From Paraburkholderia fynbosensis (GTDB lineage: Bacteria; Pseudomonadota; Gammaproteobacteria; Burkholderiales; Burkholderiaceae): a stretch of DNA of 64,000 bases. The notes beneath the pieces are model-generated. The model did not search any database. It was given only the letters and a program-made list of their open reading frames with translations, and had not been told where the DNA came from. Of this stretch, positions 54,322 through 63,031 are shown in pieces. The number at the start of each line of letters is the position of its first letter. Position 1 is the stretch's first letter. The DNA lies in assembly GCF_902859935.1 (NCBI RefSeq), contig NZ_CADIKI010000004.1, positions 310,001 through 374,000 on the forward strand, given 5' to 3'. The position numbers and the translations under genes were made by a program.

Positions 54322-55506
54322 CTAGCGGCGAATCGCAAAGCGCTGCGCGTACGCGGCCGACGTCGCGCCGCTGCCCCACACCTCACCGTCGATCAACACC
54401 CGCGTCATCTGCTCATCAGGCACCGCCACGTTCACGCGTGAGGCCGCCTCGCGATACAACTGCGTCTGATTGATCCGCGCCGCGATCTGCGCGTAATCGG
54501 TGCGCGCGTCGATCATCCCCCAGCGTTCGAACTGCGTGAGAAACCATGCGCCTTCGAAGGGATGCGGATAGTTGACCGTGCCGTCGTCGAAGAATCGCAC
54601 CGGCGGATTGCGCGGCGAGACGCAAGCGCTGTGGTGACCGGCGCCGATGCCCGCCTGTGCGCCGAGCCGCGCCGCGATCTGTGTCTCATCGATGCCGATG
54701 TAGTCGGGCCGCGCCAGCCAACGCGCGATGTCCTCGCGATGCCCCGCGCCGTCGAGCCAGCGGCACGCTTCGAGCATCGTCTGCACGAGCGCGCGCGACG
54801 CGTTCGGGTGTGTGTCGACGAAATCGCGCCGGCACGCGAGCACCTTCTCGGGATGATCGGGCCACACCTCGCTCGTGTACGCCACCGTTGTGCCGACCCG
54901 TTGCGCTTCGGCCAGCGCATTCCACGGTTCGCCGACACACAGGCCATCGAGCTTGTCGTCGGCGAGCGGCGCAACCATTTGCGGCGGCGGAATCACGACG
55001 CTCTCGATGTCGCGCAACGGATCGATCCCCTGCGACGCGAGCCAGTAATACAGCCACATCGCATGTGTGCCAGTCGGGAAGGTCTGCGCGAACACCGGTT
55101 TGCGGCCGAGCGTCGCCAGCGCGCGAGGCAGCGTGCCGTGTTCGGCGAGCGCATCGGCGAGACGGTTCGACAGCGTGATAGCCTGGCCGTTGCGGTTGAG
55201 CACCATCAGCACCGCCATTTCCGTGCGCGGCGCACCGAGCCCGAGTTCCACGCCGTAGACGAGCCCGTACAGCGCGTGCGCCGCGTCGAGATCGCCGGAC
55301 AGCAGTTTGTCGCGCACGGCCGCCCATGACGGCTGACGCTGGAGTTCGAGCGTCAGGCCGTGCGCATGGCCGAACTCGAGCAGCTTCGCGGCGATGAGCG
55401 GCGCGGCGTCGGACAGCGCCACGAAGCCGAGCCGCAAATGGGTCTTTTCGAGCCGCCCCGAAGGAGGCGATGCGTACGGCGCGGCGAGGGGAGCGGGAGT
55501 AGTCAT
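54322..55506 (-). CDS. nasS: NasS-like nitrate/nitrite sensor, cytoplasmic binding protein
   Basis: A 394-residue protein of the NrtA/CmpA substrate-binding family without a signal peptide. It has LRLGFVALSDAAPLIAAKLL, QTFPTGTHAMWLYYWLASQG and GEPWNALAEAQRVG. NasS proteins bind the RNA-binding protein NasT in the absence of nitrate and release it when nitrate is present. Its gene lies ten bases after nasT on the same strand, the standard nasT-nasS order. No nitrate reductase or transporter gene is beside it in the window. Confidence 0.9.
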   Translation of the reverse strand: MTTPAPLAAPYASPPSGRLEKTHLRLGFVALSDAAPLIAAKLLEFGHAHGLTLELQRQPSWAAVRDKLLSGDLDAAHALYGLVYGVELGLGAPRTEMAVLMVLNRNGQAITLSNRLADALAEHGTLPRALATLGRKPVFAQTFPTGTHAMWLYYWLASQGIDPLRDIESVVIPPPQMVAPLADDKLDGLCVGEPWNALAEAQRVGTTVAYTSEVWPDHPEKVLACRRDFVDTHPNASRALVQTMLEACRWLDGAGHREDIARWLARPDYIGIDETQIAARLGAQAGIGAGHHSACVSPRNPPVRFFDDGTVNYPHPFEGAWFLTQFERWGMIDARTDYAQIAARINQTQLYREAASRVNVAVPDEQMTRVLIDGEVWGSGATSAAYAQRFAIRR

Positions 55507-55516
55507 GAGCGGCGCT

Positions 55517-56092
55517 TCATTTGAGCGAGTCGGCCGACGCGACGACAGCGCGCGCGACTTCGGCGAGTTTGACGCCCTGGTTCATCGCGCGTTTGCGCAG
55601 GCAGGCGTAGGCGGCAGGTTCGGTGATCTTCTGCTGATCCATCAGCAGGCGTTTGGCGCGGTCAATCAGCTTGCGTTCGGCCAGTTCGTTCTCGACTTGC
55701 GCGAGCCGCTCGCGCAACTGCGATTCCTGCGCGAAACGCGCAAGCGCGACTTCGAGGATCGGCGCGAGCCGCTCCGTCGCGAGGCCTTCGACGAGATAGG
55801 CCGTGACGCCCGCATTGACCGCGTCGCGGATCAACTGCTGATTGTCGTCGTGGCTGAACATCAGCACCGGGCGCGGCGCGGTGGCGTTCATCACCGCGAG
55901 CTGTTCGAGCGTGTCGCGCGACGGCGACTCCGTGTCGATGATGATGACGTCGGGCCGCTCGTTCTGCACCGCGCGGTGCAGCGCCTGGGGTGTCGCCGTG
56001 CCGGCCAGCATCTCGCAGCCGAGGCGGGCGAGGGCATCGCGCAGATCGCCGATCGGTTTGTCAGTATCGGTGACGAGGAGAACACGCAGCAT
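55517..56092 (-). CDS. nasT: NasT-like ANTAR-domain antiterminator
   Basis: A 191-residue protein with an N-terminal receiver-like domain (about 1-120) and a C-terminal ANTAR RNA-binding domain (about 125-185), with ERKLIDRAKRLLMDQQKITE and AYACLRKRAMNQG. NasT binds paired hairpins in leader RNAs of nitrate-assimilation operons and prevents termination. In the receiver, the conserved lysine position reads YLVEG, glutamate instead of lysine, so control by phosphorylation is unlikely and control by NasS is expected. Start at 56092; upstream lies the truncated MFS gene. Confidence 0.9.
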   Translation of the reverse strand: MLRVLLVTDTDKPIGDLRDALARLGCEMLAGTATPQALHRAVQNERPDVIIIDTESPSRDTLEQLAVMNATAPRPVLMFSHDDNQQLIRDAVNAGVTAYLVEGLATERLAPILEVALARFAQESQLRERLAQVENELAERKLIDRAKRLLMDQQKITEPAAYACLRKRAMNQGVKLAEVARAVVASADSLK

Positions 56093-56282
56093 GGGGTAGG
56101 TTTATCGACGGTCGACCACCGTTAAAGCAACAGATATGCCAAGCGGCGCCGTCGGGCGTGACTGCCGAGCAGTCATTGGGGATGGCGGCGGTCTCCGCGT
56201 GAACCGGCCCGGCCCGCTGCACCTCCACGGGGCACGTGCAGCCGATGCACCGAAGCGGCGCATCGGCGCGCCGCTCATGTCG

Positions 56283-56550
56283 TCAACGCCAGCGTCCGTG
56301 GCTGCGCGGCGCAAACAGCACCGTCAGCGCCATCATTGCGGCGACGCAGACGGCCGGCATGACCCAAGCGGCACCGAAACCGCCGCTCCAGCCGCGCGCG
56401 AGTCCGGCCACGACCGGCGCAATGGCCGCCACGATAAAGCCGACGCCTTGCGTGAACGCGACCAGCGTGCCGGCCACGCGATGGTCGGTCGAGTGATCCA
56501 TCGCGGTGACGAGTGTCAGTGAAAAGGTCCCGTCGAGCCCCGCGCCAGCC
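56283..56550 (-). pseudogene. C-terminal fragment of an MFS transporter
   Basis: On the minus strand the frame reads GAGLDGTFSLTLVTAMDHST, then AGTLVAFTQGVGFIVAAIAP and AAWVMPAVCVAAMMALTVLF. These are the last three helices of a CynX/NimT-like MFS permease. Homology ends abruptly near 56550, and the sequence beyond is occupied by an unrelated plus-strand coding fragment, so the gene was cut by a rearrangement. About 85 of 400 residues remain. It sits upstream of nasT, where nitrogen-source transporters are often found. Confidence 0.6.
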
Positions 56551-56675
56551 GCAAGGTGCTGGCCGCGGTTCTGGCGGTGATGCGGGAGCATCTCTCGGAA
56601 CTGGAGGAGCGGGTGGTGGAGCAGGTGCGCAAAAGCGCCGCCGCAGAGGATCTCGGGGCGGTGTTCGGACTGTAG
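56525..56675 (+). pseudogene. C-terminal fragment of an unidentified protein
   Basis: The plus strand encodes VLAAVLAVMREHLSELEERV followed by VEQVRKSAAAEDLGAVFGL and a stop at 56673-56675. The composition is that of a real helical C-terminus, but there is no start codon or ribosome-binding site and a stop lies just before it. It meets the MFS fragment at about 56530-56550, which suggests a deletion or recombination junction. Parent family not recognised. Confidence 0.35.
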
Positions 56676-57043
56676 AGAAAAAGCGGCGCGGCGCGCGGAG
56701 ATGCGCAACATCCGCTGAGGATGGGAAAGGGCGCGGTGCTGAAGCAACTTGCGCAGCGGCGCAGACGGCAGCATCTGCGCGAAGCGCTTTCCACGCTTGC
56801 CCAGCAACACAGCTTGCGCTGCAGAGCGAACGACCCGTACGCGAGCAAGCCACCTGAACGGCCCTCGGTGGGCCGCCTGCACAGCACGTACAAATTCATA
56901 CGACGCCAAGGCGCGCCGCTCAGGCTCGAATCAACCAGTCAGCGACTCAAGCCGGAGAAGGCGCGCGAAAGGCTTCGCGTACAACTCAATCGCAACGATC
57001 ACACGACGACCGAGCCCAGCGCGGTCAGCGTGCCGTCAAGCCT
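56676..57043. other. Gene-free stretch downstream of IF-1
   Basis: About 370 bases. A plus-strand frame from 56721 to 57047 exists but is arginine-rich, has no ribosome-binding site and runs into the end of the IF-1 gene, so I do not call it. Confidence 0.3.
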
Positions 57044-57316
57044 TTAGCGGCGACGGAATTGCGTATTGCGGGCGCCGCCGCCACCGGTGGCGCGCTCGTC
57101 TTTGTGACGGAAATTGATCCGGCCTTTGGTCAGATCGTAGACCGACAGTTCCAGCGTCACACGGTCGCCCGCAAGAATACGGATGTGGTTCTTGCGCATG
57201 CGTCCGGACGCGTAAGCGCCAACCACGACGCCGTTGTCGAGCGTCACGCGGTAACGGCTGTCCGGAAGTACTTCGTCGACGATACCGTCAAGTTCAAGCA
57301 GTTCTTCTTTCGCCAT
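57044..57316 (-). CDS. infA: Translation initiation factor IF-1 (second-copy type)
   Basis: A 90-residue OB-fold protein that binds the ribosomal A site during initiation. It has [39 protein letters not shown] and [20 protein letters not shown], all standard IF-1 segments. It is about 18 residues longer than the usual 72 and ends in a glycine/arginine-rich tail ([14 protein letters not shown]). It begins [11 protein letters not shown] and lies outside any ribosomal-protein cluster, which points to the second IF-1 copy found in Burkholderiales. AGGAG precedes the start. Confidence 0.9.
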   Translation of the reverse strand: MAKEELLELDGIVDEVLPDSRYRVTLDNGVVVGAYASGRMRKNHIRILAGDRVTLELSVYDLTKGRINFRHKDERATGGGGARNTQFRRR

Positions 57317-57451
57317 GCATAACTCCTGGTCGATGGGATAACGGGTTGCCGGGTCGCCTAAAGCCGGGCGGCACAGCATTGGATTCGGTTGACAGCGGCT
57401 TTTCAGGCCCGCTCTCGCTTACGGCATCAGCCTATGCGCTGATAGTACCGC

Positions 57452-57733
57452 TCAAAGATCGGCGACGGACTGGCCATCCACACGGCCGTCGATCAGTTGT
57501 TCGGCGTGAGCCATGCACGCGATGCGCGCCTTGCCCGTGCCGTCGAACGGAAACAGATACTGCAAACGGAACACCCGGCCGTCGGCCGCGGCGTTCGCGC
57601 CCACGCGGCAGATGCGCACCGACGCGTCGTAGCCCGCGTCGGGATCGCGGCTCGTCTGCCCTTGAGCCGGGCGGCGCGGATAGACGAGCGGGTGAATTTC
57701 GTAACCCTTGTACGTCTTGACAGCTGAATTCAT
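57452..57733 (-). CDS. Small YKGYE-type protein, copy 2
   Basis: A 93-residue protein starting MNSAVKTYKGYEIHPLVYPR, with a second half VFRLQYLFPFDGTGKARIAC. It shares its first 14 residues' pattern and a 14-base identical DNA stretch with the protein at 20518-20733. No ribosome-binding site is visible before the ATG at 57733. It appears to be a stand-alone gene downstream of a 560-base gap. Function unknown. Confidence 0.6.
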   Translation of the reverse strand: MNSAVKTYKGYEIHPLVYPRRPAQGQTSRDPDAGYDASVRICRVGANAAADGRVFRLQYLFPFDGTGKARIACMAHAEQLIDGRVDGQSVADL

Positions 57734-58299
57734 GAAGCATGTGTCCTGTATTACGTGGCCGACATGTCACGCGTGCGTTACGCGCGGCACGACAGGCCGG
57801 CGGCGCTGCACCCAAGGGCGCGCCGCCATTGAAAAAGTTGGCACAGGCCCGATGGCAAGGGCTTGAGCACGGCCGCGCAAAATCGCGGATTCGACGGAGA
57901 AGAAACACGCTGAAGTCGCGCAGACATCGGGCGCGTAAAGCTGAACCGCTCAGCTGTACAACTCGCGACGGCGAATGCATGCGGCGCATTGCCGGAGTGA
58001 CGGGATCGCCGACGGGCGGCGGTCGAACAGTCGGGGGTGGTGCGGAGATGCCGGGTTGAGACTGCCTGCAGCTGTTGCCTGATGTTGCCGGTGCTACGAA
58101 TGCGGATACAGCTATTCCAATATGATGCCCTAAATGGGGCTAATTAGATAGCAGAAAGTTCCGCGCAAGGGCAAATCGCCCGTCTGGCGGGGCTTTGCGC
58201 AATATCCGGCGGGGCGCCGACGGTGCGCGGCGCATGAGCGGAGCGCCGTGTGTGCAGGGCGCCGCTCCGAAACGCAGGCGGATCGGTAGACCGGACCTT
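57734..58299. other. Gene-free stretch
   Basis: About 570 bases. It should hold the promoter of the YKGYE protein (minus strand) and the 3' end of the gene at 58300. The AT-rich part near 58110-58150 contains TATGAT, but without a partner -35 box. No gene or terminator is assigned. Confidence 0.3.
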
Positions 58300-58518
58300 T
58301 TAGCGCGATGTCTCCGCGACGCGCTTCTGCAATTCCCGGGCGGCGGCGAGCGGGATGCGGGCGTCGTCCCAGCTGGCCAGCCATTCGACCTCTTTCGACG
58401 TGAAGATTTGCCCGTGATTGCGCAGCGCGTATTGGAGCGAATCGATGATGTGATTGCGGATGATTTCGGGCGTGCCTTCGTCATCGAGCACGGTGCGAAA
58501 CGCTTCGAGCGTGGCCAT
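58300..58518 (-). CDS. 72-residue hypothetical protein
   Basis: A small, mostly helical soluble protein starting MATLEAFRTVLDDEGTPEII, with WLASWDDARIPLAAARELQK near the C-terminus. GGAG lies seven bases before the ATG at 58518, which is why I prefer it over the open extension to 58590. No family is recognised. It is divergent from the YheO-like regulator gene with 300 bases between. Confidence 0.55.
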   Translation of the reverse strand: MATLEAFRTVLDDEGTPEIIRNHIIDSLQYALRNHGQIFTSKEVEWLASWDDARIPLAAARELQKRVAETSR

Positions 58519-58819
58519 CTGTAGCTCCGTGAGGTGGATGGTTCTGTTATCGCATGAAAAAAATCGCCCCGCCACGTGGACAAAAATCACCGGGTCGCGG
58601 TGGGACGCTCGAGCGGGCGCGCGGCGGATTTTGATCCGTGCGGCCCGTGCGGCGGTCGCGAGGGCGGAGCGGGGTGGCTACAATGGCGAGTCGCCGCGGG
58701 CGAGGACCAACGTCTTGCTGGACGGTTACCCGCACCGGCTCCGTTTTCGGCATCGGCGCATTCTCACCACTTCGCGCGGGCGCAAACCGCGCCGCATCCT
58801 TCGAACACTGCGATTTCCC

Positions 58820-59464
58820 ATGCGCAACACAAACGTGTCTCCTGTGAAAGACCTGCTGCTGCAGCGTTACGCTCCGATCGCCGACGGCATCGCGGCGCTT
58901 CTCTATCCCTGCGCCGAAGTGGTGATTCACGACCTGCGCGATCAGACCATCGCGTACCTCGTGAACAATCTGTCGAAGCTCGAAGTCGGCGGGCCGTCGG
59001 TGCTCGACGAAGTCCATTACGCGGCGCGCGGGCAGACGATCGGACCGTACGAGAAACTCAACTGGGACGGCCGGCGCATGCGTTGCGTGAGCAACATCCT
59101 GTTCGATGACGACGGCAAGCCCGCCGGCATGTTGTGCGTCAACTTCAATATCGCGGTGTTCGAGGACGTGCGCTCGACGCTCGATCTGTTCATCAAGGGC
59201 GGCAGCCTGTCGGACGCGCCCGCGGAAGACCTGTTTCGCGACGACTGGCAGGACCGCATCAACACGTATCTGCACACATGGCTGCGCGAACGGCAGATTG
59301 GCATCAATGCGCTCACGCGCGAACACAAGCGGGAAATCGTCGAGGCGCTGCACGCGCAGGGCGCGTTTCGCGGGCGCAGTTCGGCAAACTACGTGGCCGC
59401 CGTGCTGACGATGGGGCGCGCGACGGTCTACAAGATTCTGAAGCAGATGAAAGAGGGCGGGTGA
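58820..59464 (+). CDS. YheO-like (DauR family) transcriptional regulator
   Basis: A 214-residue regulator with an N-terminal YheO-type PAS-like domain (about 10-115), containing LYPCAEVVIHDLRDQTIAYL and RMRCVSNILFDDDGKPAGML, and a C-terminal helix-turn-helix (about 155-212) with LTREHKREIVEALHAQGAF, NYVAAVLTMGRATVYKILKQ. DauR of this family controls D-arginine catabolism, but no such genes are adjacent. The start at 58820 gives normal family length. A strong hairpin follows its stop codon. Confidence 0.88.
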   Translation: MRNTNVSPVKDLLLQRYAPIADGIAALLYPCAEVVIHDLRDQTIAYLVNNLSKLEVGGPSVLDEVHYAARGQTIGPYEKLNWDGRRMRCVSNILFDDDGKPAGMLCVNFNIAVFEDVRSTLDLFIKGGSLSDAPAEDLFRDDWQDRINTYLHTWLRERQIGINALTREHKREIVEALHAQGAFRGRSSANYVAAVLTMGRATVYKILKQMKEGG

Positions 59465-59496
59465 CGCCCGGAAGAAGGAAGTTTCCTTCGCGGGCG
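59465..59496 (+). terminator. Strong hairpin directly after the YheO-like gene, without U-tract
   Basis: CGCCCG (59465-59470) pairs with CGGGCG (59491-59496), and inside it GAAGGA (59474-59479) pairs with TCCTTC (59484-59489) over a four-base loop. It begins at the last base of the stop codon. A T-tract is missing, so it may mark the 3' end of the message or stabilise it rather than end transcription alone. Confidence 0.4.
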
Positions 59497-59552
59497 GCTA
59501 GCCCGTCGCCGCGCCGAGGCGTGGCGGTTTTCAATCACGAGGAGGGATGGCA

Positions 59553-59744
59553 ATGGTGCGTTACCGGCACTACAAAGGCGGAATTTACGAACTGGTGTGC
59601 GAGGCGACGCTGGAGTCCGATCCGACGGTCACGATGATCGTCTACAAGGCCGCCAATGGTACGATCTGGACGCGTCCCGCTTCGGTGTTTTTCGAACTGA
59701 TCGAGCAGGGCGGCGTCAAGGTGCCGCGCTTCGCACCGATCTGA
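59553..59744 (+). CDS. DUF1653 family protein
   Basis: A 63-residue protein of the DUF1653 family, recognised by RYRHYKGGIYELVCEATLES, the YKAANGTIWTRPASVFFE segment and VPRFAPI at the end. Function unknown; it is a small beta-rich cytoplasmic domain. GAGGAGG lies seven bases before the ATG at 59553; the ATG at 59547 is too close to it to be used. Followed 89 bases later by a small membrane-protein gene. Confidence 0.85.
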   Translation: MVRYRHYKGGIYELVCEATLESDPTVTMIVYKAANGTIWTRPASVFFELIEQGGVKVPRFAPI

Positions 59745-59832
59745 CCTGGCGCGGGCGTTCGGTTCATCTCGTCTCGGCTCATCGGGGCTCAGACGAACGC
59801 GCACCGTCATGTACTCCCAACAGGAAATCTGA

Positions 59833-60027
59833 ATGCGTTTATTGCTTGCCATCATTCTGCCGTGGTTGCAGTTCTTCACAATCGGCCGCCCTTTTGCCGG
59901 CATCATCTGCCTGATTTTGCAGATCACGCTGATCGGCTGGATTCCGGCCGCGATCTGGTCGGTGTACGCGTTGAGCCAGTACAACACCGACCGGAAAATC
60001 GCCCGCGCGATGGGCAACGGTGGTTAA
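59833..60027 (+). CDS. YqaE/Pmp3-family small membrane protein
   Basis: A 64-residue protein with two hydrophobic helices, LLLAIILPWLQFFTIGRP and GIICLILQITLIGWIPAAIW, followed by SVYALSQYNTDRKI. This is the layout of the YqaE/PMP3 proteolipid family, which in yeast affects membrane potential and is often stress-induced in bacteria. AGGAA lies upstream of the ATG. Single gene or cotranscribed with the DUF1653 gene. Confidence 0.82.
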   Translation: MRLLLAIILPWLQFFTIGRPFAGIICLILQITLIGWIPAAIWSVYALSQYNTDRKIARAMGNGG

Positions 60028-60123
60028 CACCTGCTTGCGATGAGCCCGCGCCAGCGGATCGAGCCCGAGATCGAGGGCGCACGCGCCGCGCAGTGATGCG
60101 CGAGCTTGCGGCCGCGCAGTGGC

Positions 60124-60435
60124 TTATCGCGACGACGGCATGTCGACGGCGTCCGGCGCTTCGATCACCACATCGGTTTCCGCGATCGCCACGCACGGCA
60201 GGATATAGCCTTCGGCTTTTTCTTCGCGGCTCAGACCCGGCCATTCGATCGTGTAGCGCACGCGGCCGGCGATCATCCTGCAGAGGCAGGTCCGGCATGT
60301 GCCGTTACGGCATGAGCGTGGCAGACGCAGATTCGCAAAGCCGGCGGCTTCGAGGATGGTCAGCGAATCGGGCGCTTCGAAGCTCTGGCCGAGCGGTTCG
60401 ATGCGAACGCGAGGCGGGCGGGTTGGATCGGACAT
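60124..60435 (-). CDS. 2Fe-2S plant-type ferredoxin
   Basis: A 103-residue ferredoxin with the plant-type cluster motif: Cys42, Cys47, Cys50 (SCRNGTCRTC) and Cys81 (LPCVA). It carries single electrons to or from an unknown partner in the cytoplasm. The start MSDPTRPPRVRIEPLG at 60435 is preferred; the open frame extends 17 codons further. No partner oxygenase or reductase gene is adjacent. Confidence 0.88.
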   Translation of the reverse strand: MSDPTRPPRVRIEPLGQSFEAPDSLTILEAAGFANLRLPRSCRNGTCRTCLCRMIAGRVRYTIEWPGLSREEKAEGYILPCVAIAETDVVIEAPDAVDMPSSR

Positions 60436-60638
60436 CGTGTGACGTGGTGGCTGCGTGCGCGACACTTTACACGGGATGGACCACACGGGATTGGTCGCTT
60501 CGTGGTTGTGGCAGATCGAGCTGGGTGTTTGCCGCTCGCTCGCAGCACGCGCATTAAAGCGTGCGGTTCACGTCAAAGACAGCACGCACCGCCCGCGCGC
60601 CTCAACAATCACCACTCGATCATCAACCCCGCGCCACC

Positions 60639-62633
60639 TCAATGCGTCGTGCCGCCGCGCCGCAAATACCGGTACACCGTATTGCGCGCGAGCCCCAACT
60701 CCCGCGCCGCGGCAGACACATTGCCGTCGAGCCGCGCGAGCGTCTGTGCGATCAGCGTGGCCTGCCAATCCTCCATCCGCGCTGGCGCGCCACGCACCGC
60801 TCCGCTGCCGTCTCCATCTAGATCGTTACCTGATCCTGCCACCGCTGGGCGCGCACTCGCCCCATCCGCCGCCTCGACACAATCCTGCAGAAAGTCATCC
60901 GGCAAATCGTCCACCTCGATCTGCTCCGCGCCCTCGGCCATGATGCTCGCGGTGCGCAGCACGTTGGCCAGCTGCCGCAGATTGCCCGGCCAGCGGCATT
61001 GCTCGAAGCACGCGAGCACCGCAGCCGAGACGCGCCGCGGCAAATGCTCGCCCTCCGGCTGCAAGGCCAGCATGCGCGTGACGAGCGCGGCCAGATCGGT
61101 GCGCTCGCGCAGCGCCGGCAACGTCACGACGAGGCCGTTGATCCGGTAATACAGGTCTTCGCGGAAAGTGCCCGCGTCGATCATCTCGCGCAGATTGCGG
61201 TGGGTCGCGCAGACAATGCGCAGATCGACCGGAATCGGCCGCGTCCCGCCGAGCGGCACGACGGTGCGTTCCTGCAGCACGCGCATCAGACGCACCTGTT
61301 GCGCGAGCGGCATATCGCCAATTTCGTCGAGAAACAGTGTGCCGCCATCGGCCTGCACGATCTTGCCGACGCTGCCGCGTTTCTTCGCGCCGGTGAACGC
61401 GCCGTCCTCGTAACCGAACAGTTCCGCTTCGATCAGCGTATCGGGCAGCGACGCGCAATTCAGCGCGACGAACGGCGCGGAGCGCCGCGGCGAGTCGTGA
61501 TGGATCGCCCGAGCGAGCCATTCCTTGCCGGTGCCGGTTTTGCCGAGCACGAGGATCGGAATATCGCGGCCACGCAGCTTGGCGACACGCCGCAGAATCG
61601 CCGCGACCTGTGCGTCGCCAGTGTCGAGCGTCTCCAGCGTGGCGGGCGGCGCGGGCTCGGCGCAGCGCGGCGGCGTGTGACGGGCGCCGCCCGGCATCGG
61701 CGTTCGCATCGCGCCGCCCATGTCCTGCGCCGGTGCGACAACATGCGCAACACGGCGCGGCGCCGCATATTCGCCGCGCGCGACCACCCGCACGCCGCTT
61801 GGCAGCGTCAACAGAATGCTTTCGCCGGGCGAGCGGGCGATCTGCTGCAACAGCGCCGCGAAGGCGACGCCGAACAACGCCTCGAACGGTTGCCGTTGCA
61901 GCTCGGCGAGCGGCTGCCCGAACTGGAACAGCGCGCTACGGTTTGCCGACAGAAACGCACCGTCCGGCGCGAATGCCGCCAGACCTTCGAACAACGTGCC
62001 GATGAATTCCGCGCGCGCGTGAAAGTGCACGCGAATCGCGTCGACGAATTGATTGGAGAACAGATGATTTTCGATCATCTGTGCCGACATCCTGACAAGC
62101 GCCAAGGTGTGCTTATGAAAACCGCGCGTGTCGCCGCTCACATCGAGCGCGCCGATGGTGCGCCCGAACGGGTCCGCAATCGGCGCACACGAGCAGGTGA
62201 GAATGCGGTTCGCGTGCAGGAAATGCTCGTCGGCATGCACGACGGTCGGCTGCCGGTCGACCAGCGCGGTGCCGATCGCATTGGTGCCGCGATCCGCTTC
62301 GGCCCACGACACGCCCGGACACAACGCGACGCGATTGGCTTTTTCGACGAAGTCGCTATCGCCGAGACTGTGCAGGATCACGCCGTGGTTGTCGGTGAGC
62401 AGCACCATGCTTTGCGTGTCGACGATCTGCGCGTGCAGCGTTTCCATCACGGGGAGCGCATGCGTATAAAGCGACTGATTGCGCTCGACGAGTTCGCGCA
62501 GCGCGGGCCGGCGCAGCGGCTGGAAGTCCGGCGTTTCCGACGCGCGCAGGCCGATCTCGAGCGAGCGCGCGTGAGCCTGCGCGATGACGTCGGGCCGGCC
62601 GATGCCGGCCGCTGGATCAAAGCGATGAGTCAA
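60639..62633 (-). CDS. Sigma-54-dependent transcriptional activator, AcoR-type
   Basis: A 664-residue activator. It has an N-terminal GAF domain (about 70-200) with ALCPGVSWAEADRGTNAIGT, a PAS-like region, and a central AAA+ domain with GKTGTGKEWLARAIH, GAFTGA intact at residues 411-416 and GGTLFLDEIGDMP. A Fis-type helix-turn-helix closes the protein (LDGNVSAAARELGLARNTVY). The layout matches AcoR, activator of acetoin catabolism. No acetoin or alcohol genes are in the window, so its target is elsewhere or to the left of the divergent gap. It is divergent from the DUF1488 gene. Confidence 0.92.
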   Translation of the reverse strand: MTHRFDPAAGIGRPDVIAQAHARSLEIGLRASETPDFQPLRRPALRELVERNQSLYTHALPVMETLHAQIVDTQSMVLLTDNHGVILHSLGDSDFVEKANRVALCPGVSWAEADRGTNAIGTALVDRQPTVVHADEHFLHANRILTCSCAPIADPFGRTIGALDVSGDTRGFHKHTLALVRMSAQMIENHLFSNQFVDAIRVHFHARAEFIGTLFEGLAAFAPDGAFLSANRSALFQFGQPLAELQRQPFEALFGVAFAALLQQIARSPGESILLTLPSGVRVVARGEYAAPRRVAHVVAPAQDMGGAMRTPMPGGARHTPPRCAEPAPPATLETLDTGDAQVAAILRRVAKLRGRDIPILVLGKTGTGKEWLARAIHHDSPRRSAPFVALNCASLPDTLIEAELFGYEDGAFTGAKKRGSVGKIVQADGGTLFLDEIGDMPLAQQVRLMRVLQERTVVPLGGTRPIPVDLRIVCATHRNLREMIDAGTFREDLYYRINGLVVTLPALRERTDLAALVTRMLALQPEGEHLPRRVSAAVLACFEQCRWPGNLRQLANVLRTASIMAEGAEQIEVDDLPDDFLQDCVEAADGASARPAVAGSGNDLDGDGSGAVRGAPARMEDWQATLIAQTLARLDGNVSAAARELGLARNTVYRYLRRGGTTH

Positions 62634-62835
62634 AGCATGTCTCCGGTGATCGGACGCGCGGCGGGTACTTGGCCCGCCGTTCGATGCCGCAGCGCAGCAT
62701 GCGCGCGTGCGGCGGAATCCCGATCTTACAGGACGAAACGCGCGGCGCGCGGCAGCGAAAACACTGAAATCGTGCAGGCCACGTGTCGCAAAAATACGTG
62801 TGGGGCACCAAAATCAGGCAAACGAAAAGGAAAAC

Positions 62836-62875
62836 TTGCGCGCCGCCCGAACTCGTCTACAGTGAATCAATTCAC
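62836..62875 (+). promoter_or_regulatory. Probable promoter with overlapping palindrome ahead of the DUF1488 gene
   Basis: TTGCGC (62836-62841) and TACAGT (62858-62863) are 16 bases apart. The palindrome GTGAAT-CA-ATTCAC (62862-62875) overlaps the -10 box and the expected start of transcription, where a dimeric repressor would block initiation. The DUF1488 start is at 63032, so the leader would be about 160 bases. Confidence 0.4.
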
Positions 62876-63031
62876 CTCCGCGCGGTGCGAACTGCAGCGC
62901 CGTCGCAGCGGGTGACAAGCCCGCGTCGTCGGCATTGGACAAGGAGGAGGAAGCTGCTGGCGCGATCAGATGCAACCGGCGCGCGCACTACCTGGCCATA
63001 CCATGCGCGGCCCAACCTTCCAGGTGAACCC

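Noticed and set aside
56721..57047. Plus-strand frame of 108 codons running into the end of the IF-1 gene
   Set aside because: Arginine-rich, no ribosome-binding site, and it overlaps the 3' end of a certain gene in the opposite direction.
62941..62950. Very strong Shine-Dalgarno-like AAGGAGGAGG upstream of the DUF1488 gene
   Set aside because: Only CTG codons follow at the right distance; the ATG at 63032 has its own AGGTGA, so no extra start was called.
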